Assembly (NCBI RefSeq): GCF_020520425.1
Contig: NC_079492.1
Span: forward strand, 33,545,542 to 33,609,541
Source of the DNA: Spinacia oleracea
Taxonomy: Eukaryota > Streptophyta > Magnoliopsida > Caryophyllales > Amaranthaceae
Direction: 5' to 3'
DNA length: 64,000 nt
Below the pieces are notes generated by a model. That model made no database searches, was not told the DNA's origin, and worked only from the letters and a program-made list of their open reading frames with translations. Positions within the stretch are counted from its first letter, which is position 1. Each line of letters starts with the position of its first letter. The position numbers and the translations under genes are program-made. Of the stretch, positions 1-12,290 are shown in pieces.

Positions 1-562
1 TAAACTAACTAAATCTGATTGTTCTACCACGCCTAACAAATATAATATTTTTGGGAAATCGAATTATCATGCTAGGTCCCTTAATACTACTTAAATCAGA
101 TAATCACGATCGATCTAGTATTATATGTTGCATATTGCTAAAATCAACTCAGATTAGTTTAATAGTTAACGCATGTCCCTTCAATTATTTATGCTGAGCT
201 AGTAAGGATATCCTGCCTCTGGAGTTATCGACGAGCGAAGTACTCCTCTCGGTAGTTACAGTCCCCCGAACCCTCAATCTCTACCTTGCGGGTGTATGTT
301 GAGAGATCCCCACACCAGGGATCACAAGGGAACCTACGGCCATCGTGGTCAAACATAATTGCACTCCCTTTATGTCACGATAACCGGGTTTTGTGAGTTT
401 TTCTCATTGTTGTTAAAAACTGAATGGCGACTCCTATATTACTAGTCAATTGGGTGTATACTCACAGGAAATCCAATTACACTTGATTGAATAAAAAAGA
501 AGCGTCACACCCACGAGGGACGAGGTCATGCATTAGCCTCGTGCTTTTTCGACCCCCTCACA
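1..562. other. Left flank; possible decayed Ty3/Tat-like leader
   Basis: No gene is supported here. The sequence differs from the copia LTR that begins at 563. Near 424-433 it contains TGGCGACTCC, which resembles the start of a tRNA-Arg-type primer binding site. A similar motif occurs in the relic at 11756-11773. The rest looks like retroelement leader, with several short GC-rich stretches, but no coding motif is visible. Assignment to a Ty3/Tat-type element is inference from one short motif. Confidence 0.3.
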
Positions 563-1718
563 CCCTTAAGGTTTCTTAGGAATTTCGGCTATTTGGGTGC
601 AAGTGTTTGGTTGATTTTGCATAAAAACCTTACCTTTGAATACTTCAATTGTATCTATAAATTATGACCCTAGGCACCTATTTATAGAGATATGGAAAAG
701 GAATTATAATCCTACTAGGATGTGGATTTATTAATTAGAATCCTATTTGAACTCTAAATAATAAATTTAATCTATTAGGATTAGGATTTAATCAATACAC
801 GAATTCCAATAGGATTAGGATTCGTTACGAACACGAGCGTCGTATGGCCACGAGTATCGCACCACCCGCGCAGGCCTTGCGGCCCACACGAGCAGTTGCT
901 GCTCGCAGCCCACGAGCACGCTCAGCACGCGCACGCCAAAGGCCTTGCTGGCCTGGCCTTGCGCTGGGCCTGGCGAGGCTGTGGCAGCTCCGTGTTTGGG
1001 CGCTCGGCTTGCTGGGCGCGGGCCTGGCTTTGTGCTGGGCCTTCGTCTAGCAAGCCTCGTCCGATGCTAATTCGTACGATGCGCTTCTGATTAAATTCCC
1101 GGTTCCGGAATTCATTTCCGATACGAACAATATTTAATACTTCCGATTCCGGAATTAATTTCCGTTTCGAACAAATATTTAATATTTCCGTTTCCGGAAT
1201 TATTTTCCGATTCCGATAATATTTCCGATTCTGACAATATTTCCGTTTCCGGCAATATTTCCGATTCCGGTAATATTTCCATTTCCAATAATATTTTCCG
1301 ATACGTACCATGTTTCCGTTTCCGGCAACATCTACGACTTGGATAATATTTATATTTCCGATACGATCCATATTTCCGTTTCCGGCAATATCATCGTTTC
1401 CGGAGTATTCATTTCTTGCTTGTGACGATCTCAGCTCCCACTGAAACCAAGATCCGTCGATTCCGAATATCCATAGATGGAGTATTTAATGCCATTAAAT
1501 ACTTGATCCGTTTACGTACTATTTGTGTGACCTTACGGGTTCAGTCAAGAGTAAGCTGTGGATTAATATCATTAATTCCACTTGAACTGAAGCGGCCTCT
1601 AGCTAGGCATTTAGCTTACTTGATCTCACTGAATTATTAACTTGTTAATTAATACTGAACCGCATTTATTAGACTTAACATTAAACGCATACTTGGACCA
1701 AGGGTATTATTTCCTTCA
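563..1718 (-). repeat. 3' LTR of copia element 1, truncated
   Basis: This segment matches 9452-10605 almost base for base and ends at 1718 in ...TTCCTTCA, like the other copy. It lacks the counterpart of 9215-9451. Homology starts at CCCTTAAGG, which occurs at the same place in both copies. It includes a GC-rich block at about 840-1060 and TTCCG-type tandem repeats at about 1087-1411. Confidence 0.88.
1087..1411. repeat. TTCCGATTCCGG-type imperfect tandem repeats in the LTR
   Basis: Many short degenerate copies of ATTTCCGATTCCGGTAAT-like units, roughly 20-24 bp each, follow one another. The same array occurs in the other LTR at about 9974-10296. The units are rich in CpG and in TTCCGG palindromic cores. 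Confidence 0.75.
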
Positions 1719-1730
1719 GTCTCCCACTTG
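1719..1730 (-). other. Polypurine tract of copia element 1
   Basis: On the minus strand CAAGTGGGAGAC directly precedes the 3' LTR start TGAAGGAAAT. A purine-rich tract at this position primes plus-strand DNA synthesis in LTR elements. Confidence 0.7.
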
Positions 1731-2582
1731 TCCTTAGGGACAAGTGTGCATTTCCTAATTCCTTCGTCGCTCGATGCTTGCTCTTGAACATAAGGTAAGA
1801 GTTGTCATCCTTATTATGTCCGGAGGTGTTTCTCGGTTTCAGAGTTCAACTGATCAAATAAACAGATAATCATAGCCTGTGATTCATCCGAGCACGGCCA
1901 TGCATTTTACAGTTTCTAGCTCTCCGAGTGGCCTTGTACAACTTTTAAGCATCTCATCCCGATTTATGGGAGGACAATCCCAATCTTGTGATCTTGAGAT
2001 TAGACTTCGTTTGATAGGTGATTACCTGAGCGTTGCCTTTATAGCCTCCTTTTACGGTGCGACGGTTGGTCAACGTCAAAGTAACCAGTTCTCAAACAAG
2101 TAATCTCAAATCACTCAGGTATTGAGGATTTAGTGTCTAATAATTTTAATGAAATTTACTTATGACAGATTTTCATCACTTACAGTAAAGTTTCATAGGT
2201 CTGTCCGATACTAGTCTTCCCAAAGTAAGTATCTATGCAAATGATTATGACATTGCCATGTCCACATAGTTCAAGAAACAGAACTACTAGTCATCTTGCA
2301 TTCCAGTCGTCTAACGTTTTCTATGCGTCCAATTTTATAGAAAACTCCGACCAGGGACCATTTTCAACCTTTGACATTCAAGTTCACTTGATAGACATTT
2401 CTTAGTCACAGGACTGGTCCTGACAGCCTATCTTGAATATATCGTGAAATTGAAGGGACTCATCATTTAATAAACCACAAATTAAATGGAAAAATGAATT
2501 CTATTCATTTATTGTGAATGATTAACCAATAATGTTTTACAAAGAATTAAGCTCTAAAACTTTAAAACATTAAACAAGGACA
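1731..2582 (-). other. Non-coding 3' segment of copia element 1
   Basis: About 0.85 kb lies between the end of the RNase H frame and the polypurine tract. No conserved coding motif was seen. Confidence 0.6.
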
Positions 2583-5500
2583 TCAAAGCCATTCTCCAAT
2601 ATGCTTGATTCCCATAGCTGCAGTGTGCGAGTTGTGCTTCGCCTGCGGCAGAGGTTTAGTCAATGGATCTGATATGTTGTCATCAGTTCCAATCTTGCTT
2701 ATCTCGACTTCTTTTCTTTCAACGAACTCTCATAGAAGGTGAAATCTACGAAGTACATGCTTGACTCTTTGGTGGTGTCTAGGCTCCTTTGCCTGTGCAA
2801 TAGCTCCGTTATTATCACAATACAGGGCTATTGGTCCTTTAATGGAGGGGACTACACCAAGTTCACCTATGAACTTCCTTAGCCATATAGCTTCCTTTGC
2901 TGCTTCATGTGCAGCAATGTACTCCGCTTCAGTTGTAGAATCCGCAATGGTGCTTTGCTTAGCAGTTTTCCAGCTTACTGCACCTCCGTTGAGGCAGAAG
3001 ACAAACCCAGACTGTGATCTGAAATCATCTTTCTCGGTTTCGAAACTTGCGTCCGTATAGCCTTTAACAATTAATTCATCATCTGCACCGTAGACCAGGA
3101 AGTCATCTATGTGCCTTTTCAGGTACTTCAGAATATTCTTGGCAGCAGTCCAATGTGCCTCTCCTGGGTCTGACTGGTATTTGCTCGTAGCACTGAGTGC
3201 GTACGCAACATCCGGGCGTGTACATATCATAGCATACATTATTGAACCAGTCAATGATGCATACGGAATCCCATTCATTCGTCTGCGCTCATCAAGTGTT
3301 TTTGGGCACTGAGTCTTGCTTAGAGTCATTCCATGAGACATGGGTAGGTAGCCTCGCTTGGAGTCTGCCATCTTGAACCTATCAAGCACCTTATTGATAT
3401 AAGTGCTTTGACTAAGTCTAATCATCTTTTTAGATCTATCTCTGTAAATCTTGATGCCCAATATGTGTTGTGCTTCTCCTAGATCCTTCATCGAAAAACA
3501 TTTCCTAAGCCAAATCTTGATAGAGTTCAACATAGGAATGTCATTTTCGATAAGTAATATGTCATCGACATATAATACTAGGAAAGCAGTTTTGCTCCCA
3601 CCGACCTTCTTGTATACACAAGATTCGTCTGCGTTCTTGATGAAACCAAAGTCACTGACTGCTTCATCAAAACGTATATTCCAGCTCCTTGATGCCTGCT
3701 TCAATCCGTAGATTGATTTCTTTAGCTTGCATACCTTTTTAGCATTCTTTGGATCCTCAAAACCCTCAGGCTGTGTCATGAACACAGTTTCTGTTAAAAC
3801 GCCGTTTAAGAAAGCGGTTTTGACATCCATCTGCCATATTTCGTAATCGTAATATGCAGCGATTGCTAACATTATCCGAATAGACTTTAGCATTGCAACT
3901 GGTGAAAAGGTTTCATCGTAATCCACACCGTGGACTTTCCTGTAACCTTTTGCAACCAATCTAGCTTTGAAAACTTCAAGTTTCCCATCCTTGTCTTTTT
4001 TCAGTTTTGAAAACCCATTTGCTTCCAATGGCTTGGTAGCCATCTGGCAAATCGACCAAATCCCATACTTGGTTTTCAGACATGGAGTCTAATTCAGATT
4101 GCATGGCTTCTTGCCATTGTTTGGAGCTAGGGCTCGTCATAGCTTTCTTGTAAGTCGCAGGTTCATCACTTTCAAGTAATAGAACATCATAGCTCTCGTT
4201 CGTCAAAATACCTAAGTACCTTTCCGGTTGAGATCTATATCTCTGCGATCTACGCGGGGTTACATCTCTAGATTGACCATGATTCTCACCAGATACTTCT
4301 AAAGATCTCTGAGTTTCATCTTGAATGTCATCTTGAGCATTCTCTAGAGTTTGTTGTTCGACTCGAATTTCTTCGAGGTCTACTTTTCTCCCACTTGTCA
4401 TTTTGGAAATGTGATTCTTTTCAAAAAAGATACCATCTCGAGCAACAAACACCTTGTTCTCAGATGTATTGTAGAAGTAATACCCCTTTGTTTCCTTTGG
4501 ATAGCCCACACGGATACATTTGTCAGATTTTGGATGAAGTTTGTCTGAAATTAATCTTTTGACGTATACTTCACATCCCCAAATCTTAAGAAAAGACAAA
4601 TTTGGAGGCTTTCCAAACCATAACTCATATGGAGTCTTTTCAACAGCTTTAGACGGAGCTCTATTTATAGTGAGTGCAGCTGTATTTAGTGCATGTCCCC
4701 AAAATTCTATTGGAAGTTCGGCCTGACCCATCATTGACCTAACCATGTCTAGCAAGGTTCTGTTCCTCCGTTCCGACACACCATTCCATTGTGGTGTTCC
4801 AGGAGGAGTCAATTCTGATAGAATTCCACATTCTTTCGGATGGTCGTCAAATTCATAGCTCAGATATTCACCGCCTCTATCAGACCGCAGTGCTTTAATC
4901 TTCTTGCCTAATTGATTCTCTACTTCACTATGAAATTCCTTGAATTTGTCAAAGGATTCAGACTTATGCTTCATTAGGTAGACATAACCATATCTAATGA
5001 AGTCATTAGTGAAAGTGATAAAGTAGCTGAAACCACCTCTAGCATTTGTACTCATTGGTCCACATACATCTGTATGGATTAAACCCAATAGTTCATTTGC
5101 TCTTTCTCCAACTTTAGAGAAAGGTTGCTTTGTCATTTTGCCAAGTAAACATGATTCGCACTTACCATAATCCACTAAGTCAAATGGTTCTAGAATTCCT
5201 TCCTTTTGAAGTCTTTCTATGCGTTTCAGGTTAATATGGCCTAATCGACAATGCCACAGATAGGTGAGATCTGAATCATCCTTTTTGGCCTTCTTGGTAT
5301 TTATGTTATAAACTTGTTTGTCGTGATCTAATAAATAAAGTCCATTGACTAATCTAGCAGATCCATAAAACATCTCTTTAAAATAAAACGAGCAACTATT
5401 GTCTTTTATTAAAAAGGAAAATCCCTTAGCATCTAAGCAAGAAACAGAAATGATGTTTTTAGTAAGACTTGGAACATGGAAACATTCTTCCAGTTCCAAA

Positions 5501-6552
5501 ACTAGCCCAGAGGGCAACGACAAATAATAAGTTCCTACAGCTAATGCAGCAATCCGTGCTCCATTTCCCACTCGTAGGTCGACTTCACCCTTGATTAACT
5601 TTCTACTTCTTCTTAGTCCCTGTGGATTGGAACATAAGTGTGAGCCACAACCTGTATCTAATACCCAAAAAGTTGAATTAGCAAGTATACAGTCTATAAC
5701 GAAAATACGTGAAGATGGAACGATTGTTCCGTTCTTCTGATCTTCCTTTAGCTTCAAGAAGTCTCTCTTCCAATGCCCCTTCTTCTTGCAGTAGAAGCAT
5801 TCAGATTCAGAAGTGGGTTGACTGACCTTCCTCTTTTCAGATTTGGCGCCAGCTGGTTGCTTAGTTTGGCTGGCCTTGTTGCCACCATTCTTAGCATTCC
5901 TCTTCTTTCCAGATTTCTTGAACTTGCCCCCACGCACCATAAGCACATCTTGCTTATCACTTTTGAGCGTCTTTTCAGCGGTCTTCAGCATACCGTGAAG
6001 CTCAGTGAGCGTTTTGTCCAGACTATTCATACTGTAGTTCAGCTTGAACTGATCATACCCGCTTTGAAGAGAATGGAGGATGGTGTCTATAGCCATTTCC
6101 TGAGAGAATTGCTGATCCAGCCAACTCATATTCTCAATGAGTCCAATCATTTTGAGAACATGTGGACTTACGGTCTCGCCTTTCTTAAGTTTGGTCTCAA
6201 AAATTTGCCTATGAGTCTCGAATCTTTCGACTCGAGCCAGATCTTGGAACATGTTCTTTAACTCACTGATGATCGTGAAAGCATCTGAGTTGATGAACGT
6301 TTTCTGCAGATCTGCACTCATGGTGGCGAGCATTAGACATTTCACATCCTTGTTGGCATCAATCCAACGATTGAGGGCTGCCTGAGTGACCCCTTCGCCT
6401 GCGGCTTCGGGCATCGCCTCTTCCAGGACATACTCCTTTTCTTCCTGCATAATAACTATTTGCAAGTTCCTTTGCCAGTCAAGGAAGTTTTTCCCGCTCA
6501 ACTTCTCCTTTTCGAGAATTGATCGAATGTTGAATGAATTGTTGTTTGCCAT
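2583..6552 (-). pseudogene. gag-pol polyprotein of copia element 1, broken
   Basis: Starts at ATG 6552. It reads through a gag domain (UBN2-like), one zinc knuckle, protease (DTG within VLDTGCGSH), an integrase zinc region and core (RSDRGGEY), reverse transcriptase (YVDDILL) and RNase H (TEAEY, YCDN). Such polyproteins supply the particle, processing, reverse transcription and integration. Three oddities are visible. The zinc knuckle has Phe where the last Cys should be (CFYCKKKGHWKRDF). The frame shifts by one base near a six-A run at 3996-4001, between the linker and reverse transcriptase. An in-frame TGA at 2730-2732 stops RNase H early; the same frame then continues with typical copia C-terminal residues to the expected stop at 2583. 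It is surely copia, but the lineage within copia was not determined. Confidence 0.9.
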
Positions 6553-9200
6553 AATTAAAACTACAATTGAAAAAGAATAAACAAATAAATAATCATTCGC
6601 TGTTTCTCTTAATAAACTTAAATTCTAGCATTCATGCATAATTCAATGTTCATTAAGCATTTTATTCAAGTTATGTGTTCCGGCAGGTGTGAATAAAATG
6701 ATTCCAAGATCCTAAAACCCATTGAAGAATTAAGCACATTATGTATTTAGACTCAATTCTAAAATCTTTTAGGTAAGCAAAAGCCATTTGCTAATAGTCT
6801 AGAGACTACTCTTGGTTGATAGGTACGTCTAAGAACTTATTAGGTAAACCTATCGATTTTGCCACGACATAAAAGGACTCCTTACTTTTATCGTTGAGTT
6901 TCACCAAAACTAACATGTACTCACAATTATTTGTGTACCTTACCCCTTTAGGACCAATAAGTAACACCTCGCTGAGCAAAAACTATTACTAGATTGATGT
7001 AAAGGATATCCAAGTAAGTTTTTATTTTGGCATGGCACCTTTTGACTCAATTTTTAAGTTTGGAACTTAAGGCTCTTACTATGTTGGTTAGATTTTAAGT
7101 GAACTAAAATCCTTAATCATGCAACATAATCAAGCCACAATCTCATGCATAATTAAGACATATTTAAAGCAATAAATAACTTAAAGCATGCATAAGATAA
7201 ATGTGATCTAGTATGGCCCGACTTCATCTTGAAGCTTCAACTTCAAAGTCCGTCTTGAAAATGGATTGAAAACTCCGTCTTGAATTTCACCGTGGGAGGC
7301 GCCATTTTCTTCAAATAGGATAAGCTATAATTAAACTAATTACAACTATTTGATGGTACGCAGACCATATTTAAATTGAAAAACAAATTTGGTGCATTAG
7401 ACCAATTACATTCAAATTAATGGTGCGTAGACCATATTTTCTATCCTATTTGGGCCATACTAGTCACTCCATAACCTGCAAAACAGTACATATACAATAT
7501 ATACCATTCATCCATTCATTATCATGAATGGCCCACATAGCTGGTTAGTGCATCACATAAATATTTGCAGCAATTAATCAAGGGCACCAATAATCTACCA
7601 ATTATTCAATCCTTATTAATTCTAATCAAGTTGTTTAACCTTAAAGGATTTGTAGACCTAATCAAGAGTTTATGACTAAAAGGCTCCCACTTAAACCAAT
7701 AAATTCATATGCTTTACTAATTTTAAACATAAAAATGTATTTCTAGTCTAACCGGAAACATACAAATTTAATTAAAATTTAAAGCTCATATAAATTTATA
7801 ATCGAATCCATTAATTTAATTTATTTTAGTTGAATTAAACGAATTTAAATTAATTCAAGATTTAATTTTAGTAAAATAATTAGTACAAATAAAATTTATA
7901 ATAATTATAATATTCAAAATTAAAATCCGAGAAAACAATTTAAATTACGAATTTTAAAATTAATTAAAATCATTTCCGAACTGAAAATCAAAATTAAATT
8001 CAAAGCGCATCAATCGGGTCAAGACGAGGCCATGGGCTAGCGCCCATGCCCCGTCGAGTCCACGAGGCAGCATCGCCCCTCACAAGTGATCACACAGCAA
8101 GGCACGAGCAGCAGCCACGCGCAAACGCAGCAAGCCAAGCCACGCTTGCGCGCAGCATCGCTCGCTGGCTTCGTAGCGCAACAGCTGCTTGGCGAGGCTG
8201 GGCGAGGCAGCGCTCGTTGCTGCGAGGCACCCCTCGCTGCCCGCGCGCGCGCCTGCCATTACTCGATCGGCTTGCTTCTTCGCCCATCCGCCCATGCATC
8301 ATCGCAGCACTCGACGCAAGGCAGGGCCACTGCCTTGTGCTCGTGTGCCACTCGCCTTGCTCGCTGCATTCGTACCGCATGGGCGACGAGCTCCCTTGCT
8401 CGTCGTCGCATGCCCGCACTATACAACACCCCTTAAGGGTAACACGTAGCGTCCATTGCTTTGTGCGTGCAAGTTTTATGAGCGAATTGCATAAAAATTA
8501 AAACTTTTATTCCCAAAATTAATGACAAATTAATAAATCATATTAATTTCATAATTTTAGGGCGAAAAATCGAAAAGTTATTAATCAATTAACTTCCGAT
8601 TAACATGGATTCAAATCTAGGTCATAAAAATTTAAAATTTAACACAAATTAACAATTTTTATGGTGGTTTTTAATCATTGGTACCTAATTAAACTATTAA
8701 TTAATTATGAAAATCAAATCAATTCTAAATTATTTGAATTTCAACAAATTAATCATAATTACAAATTAGGTTGTATAATTAACAAGGCTAGGCATTCAAA
8801 CTTGTTAAACATATACAGTAGGTCAATCAAAGATTCAAGATTTATCAACAAGAATCGCAAATATTTAATTTAACATCTTAAATTTACAAACTTTTGCGTT
8901 CGAAAAACTAAAACCTCCGAAAAGTCATAGTTAGGCTTCGAATTTGGGAATTCTGGGTTTCGGCGAAAAAGACTCTTTTTGTCAAAATTTTAGAATGCCT
9001 TTTACATGCGGAATTGACACAAAAATCACTCGATTTGGTTGAGTAACGAACATTCTGCCGAAAAACTGCATACATATAATTAAATAAACGCAATTTGCAA
9101 TTAATTAACAATTACGAAAATTAATCACCCCTTTTAATTCCTTGAAAATTTGTAATATTTAACCATGTTTATGCAATTTAGATTATGAAAATAATAAGAG
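6553..9200 (-). other. Long non-coding 5' leader of copia element 1
   Basis: About 2.65 kb separates the primer binding site from gag. It is mostly AT-rich. A GC-rich island at about 8030-8450 gives overlapping open frames in several registers with no recognisable domain, so I do not call them genes. A short motif, GGTRCGYAGACCATATTT-like, occurs twice around 7352-7437. Confidence 0.6.
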
Positions 9201-9213
9201 GCTCGTGATACCA
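9201..9213 (-). other. Primer binding site (initiator tRNA-Met type) of copia element 1
   Basis: The minus strand reads TGGTATCACGAGC one base inside the 5' LTR. This resembles the usual copia site TGGTATCAGAGC, complementary to the 3' end of initiator tRNA-Met. It fixes the LTR boundary at 9215. Confidence 0.8.
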
Positions 9214-9214
9214 C

Positions 9215-10605
9215 TGTTAGGTTATGATACATATGACAAAACATAAATCATGCGGAAAAACCATAAAGCCAGGAAACATATTATTTACACATAATTATTT
9301 AGCATAGTTTAGATGCATACACTTTGTAGCGTGCTTTCCCTAGCTGCGCCCGAACCGAACAAGAACAAGTCTTTAGGACTCCAAGTGTCGTCCCTCCGTA
9401 GATAGTCCACAGCACGTCCAGATCCGCCTTAAGCTTGACCAACTAGAATCGCCCTTAAGGTTACTTAGGAATTTCGGCTATTTGGGTGCAAGTGTTTGGT
9501 TGATTTTGCATAAAAACCTTACCTTTGAATACTTCAATTGTATCTATAAATTATGACCCTAGGCACCTATTTATAGAGATATAGAAAAGGAATTATAATC
9601 CTACTAGGATGTGGATTTAATTAGAATCCTATTTGAACCCTAAATAATAAATTTAATCTATTAGGATTAGGATTTAATCAATACACGAATTCCGATAGGA
9701 TTAGGATTTGTTACGAACACGAGCGTCGTATGGCCACGAGCATCGCACCACCCGTGCAGGCCTTGCGGCCCACACGAGCAGTCGCTGCTCGCAGCCCACG
9801 AGCACGCTCAGCGCGCGCGCGCCAAAGGCCTTACTGGGCCTGGCCTTGCGCTGGGCCTGGCGAGGCTGTGGCAGCTCCGTGTTTGGGCGCTCGGCTTGCT
9901 GGGCGCGGGCCTGGCTTCGTGCTGGGCCTTCGTCTAGCAAGCCTCGTCCGATGCTAATTCGTACGATGCGCTTCCGATTAAATTCCCGGTTCCGGAATTC
10001 ATTTCCGATACGAACAATATTTAATATTTCCGATTCCGGAATTAATTTCCGTTTCGAACAAATATTTAATATTTTCGTTTCCGGAATTATTTTCCGATTC
10101 CGATAATATTTCCGATTCTGACAATATTTCCGTTTCCGGCAATATTTCCGATTCCGGTAATATTTCCATTTCCAATAATATTTTCCGATACGTACCATGT
10201 TTCCGTTTCCGGCAACATCTACGACTTGGATAATATTTATATTTCCGATACGATCCATATTTCCGTTTCCGGCAATATCATCGTTTCCGGAGTATTCATT
10301 TCTTGCTTGTGACGATCTCAGTTCCCACTGAAACCAAGATCCGTCGATTCCGAATATCCATAGATGGAGTATTTAATGCTATTAAATACTTGATCCGTTT
10401 ACGTACTATTTGTGTGACCCTACGGGTTCAGTCAAGAGTAAGTTGTGGATTAATATCATTAATTCCACTTGAACTGAATCGGCCTCTAGCTAGGCATTCA
10501 GCTCACTTGATCTCACTGAATTATTAACTTGTTAATTAATACTGAACCGCATTTATTAGACTTAACATTAAATGCATACTTGGACCAAGGGCATTATTTC
10601 CTTCA
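9215..10605 (-). repeat. 5' LTR of copia element 1, full length
   Basis: A 1391-bp LTR bounded by TG (9215) and CA (10605). It starts TGTTAGGTTATGATAC on the plus strand, beside the primer binding site. It carries a GC-rich block at about 9725-9950 and TTCCG tandem repeats at about 9974-10296. The outer flank CATAG (10606-10610) is the expected target-site copy, but its partner is lost. Confidence 0.88.
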
Positions 10606-11755
10606 CATAGGACTTGGACTTGAATGTTTGAATTAAAAATCCGGCATTACGTCGTCATGAATTTGAACTTGAGGTTTTGGATATAGGATTTGGACTTGAA
10701 AGTTTTGAATCGAAAATCCAGCATCATATCGTCGTTGGATTCGGAAATAGGACTTGAAAATCCGGCATTATAACGTCGTTGGATTGAATTTTGAATTTGG
10801 AATTGGAAATTGGACTTAAAAATCCGGCATTATGACGCTGTTGGATTGGGCTTGAATTTGGAATTGGATATTGGTATTTGCGCGTGAGGCGTGTTTAGGG
10901 GTTTTGAATCAAATGGAGTGGCATTCCTAAAAGACCCTAAATCGGCGATTTTAGATGCATGAGGTTTGAATGATGCTCCTAGGGGTTAGGTTTCCTAGTT
11001 GGAGGCTAATGGTTTTGGCAAAGCTAGAACTTGAGGTTAGTCATTCACGCGTGTAAAGACGCCCACACAATGCACAAATAGCATGTTGTCACACTAGCAT
11101 GAATATGAATGCGACATGCAAAGTTCTCAACCTATGGTCGGTCTAAGTTTTATATGATGCAAGTGGTCGGCTTTGGGTGTCGAAAGGGTGCTTGACTAAG
11201 AGGCGGATCCGGCAACAACTGTTTCACCTCCTCAAGGGGGAGGTGTTGGTTGGCGGACGACCTCCATACTTGACATCGGGAACGTCAAGCAAATGCCAAG
11301 TTTCGGTAGGCGCGGAAATGGTCATACACTTTGGTCAGGAAACGTATGGAGAATTACCATTTCGCTGCCCCCGGGGCTAACCCGAATGTAGAACGCATTC
11401 ATGTTGGGCAAGGTAAAAATTCGTTTTGTACAAATAGGGTTTTCGAAAATATGCATGCCATGCTTAGAAATTGAAAATTGTACTCGAATATTGTATTTGA
11501 AAAGCTCGTTTTTCGGCATTCGTTCTCGGGGTTTGGCAGCGTTCTTCAAAATTCAAAATCTGAATTGAACTGAACTCCCACTCGAAAACTTGGACAGAAT
11601 GGGCAGCCAGCCACTGGAAGCCACTGTGCTGAATGCAGGCAGCAGCGCCTGGCGTAGGGGCCTGCGTCCAGCGCTACTACTGGCATCCAGAACTTGAGCA
11701 TGGCAATGGCAAGTTGCCCATGGACTGCTCGTATAATCGAATTGAAATTTAGAAC
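10606..11755 (-). other. Unassigned repeat-like DNA, probable internal leader of a Ty3/Tat-like relic
   Basis: No supported gene. It lies between the copia LTR and a tRNA-Arg-type primer binding site on the minus strand, where the untranslated leader of a Ty3 element would sit. No gag or pol motif is visible, so the body of that element is missing or was displaced by the copia insertion. Confidence 0.35.
10636..10870. repeat. Four imperfect copies of an AAAATCCGGCATTAT-type motif
   Basis: The motif AAAATCCGGCATTA, followed by CGTCGTTGGATT or a close variant, begins at about 10637, 10713, 10757 and 10819. Spacing is irregular (about 76, 44 and 62 bp), with GGACTTGAA between copies. It looks like a decayed minisatellite inside a retroelement leader. 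Confidence 0.65.
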
Positions 11756-11773
11756 TCCCCAGTTGAGTCGCCA
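11756..11773 (-). other. tRNA-Arg-type primer binding site of a Ty3/Tat-like relic
   Basis: The minus strand reads TGGCGACTCAACTGGGGA, similar to the tRNA-Arg-complementary sites used by Tat/Ogre-type Ty3 elements. The presumed LTR begins at 11777 with TGTAAGGGG on the plus strand. Confidence 0.5.
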
Positions 11774-11776
11774 AAT

Positions 11777-12290
11777 TGTAAGGGGTGTTTTAGTTTCCTC
11801 CCGCACTTGTTGGATTTGAATCCCCCTACGATTTTGTAGATTTTTGAATTTCGAAGGAGTCGCCACCAAACAATAGCACGGGAAGGGAAATGCATTTTAT
11901 GTTGTTTCCAGCAAAAATCATGTTTGCAGAGCGGTGCGCCCGCACCCATTATTGACGCACCTTCATCGTAACTTTGGGATAGCTGATTTATCTCACTCAT
12001 CGGTGAGCCAACACCCGATTTTGGTGCGCCCTCGAAGACCCATATTTGTGCGCCCGCACCGTAGTCCGGATTTCGTAATTTTTAGTTTATTTTGTATTTT
12101 TTTTGGAAAGGGTATAAATACCCCTTTTTCCCAATTTTGGGGAGGCTTTTGATTGTTCTAATTTTTCGAGTTTTAAAAGTTTTAGAGAGAGAAACACTTA
12201 GATTAAATAGCATAGGATAGATTAGAATTATATTTTAGGCTTTAATTCCACGAGATTAAAAAGCATCAATTGGAAAAATGATTCTCGGCT
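11777..12290 (-). repeat. Probable LTR remnant of a Ty3/Tat-like element
   Basis: Begins with TG next to the primer binding site. A second GGAGTCGCC motif at about 11855 is typical of this group. A TATAAATA box lies near 12113. The right end is not defined and I could not find a matching second LTR or a duplicated target site. Confidence 0.35.

Larger units (their letters stand above)
563..10605 (-). mobile_element. Ty1/copia LTR retrotransposon (element 1), truncated at its outer 3' LTR
   Basis: In element order (right to left) the parts are: full 5' LTR (10605-9215), primer binding site (9213-9201), long non-coding leader, gag-pol, polypurine tract (1730-1719) and a 3' LTR (1718-563) that lacks about 237 bp of its far end. 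The domain order protease, integrase, reverse transcriptase, RNase H defines Ty1/copia. The gag-pol frame carries a frameshift and a nonsense codon, so this copy is not autonomous. The two LTRs remain very similar, which suggests insertion was not ancient. The left end is a deletion or recombination junction, so a target-site duplication cannot be tested. Confidence 0.9.

Noticed and set aside
8046..8501. Overlapping open frames in the GC-rich part of the copia leader, on both strands
   Set aside because: They overlap in several registers, have no recognisable domain, and follow from high GC content.
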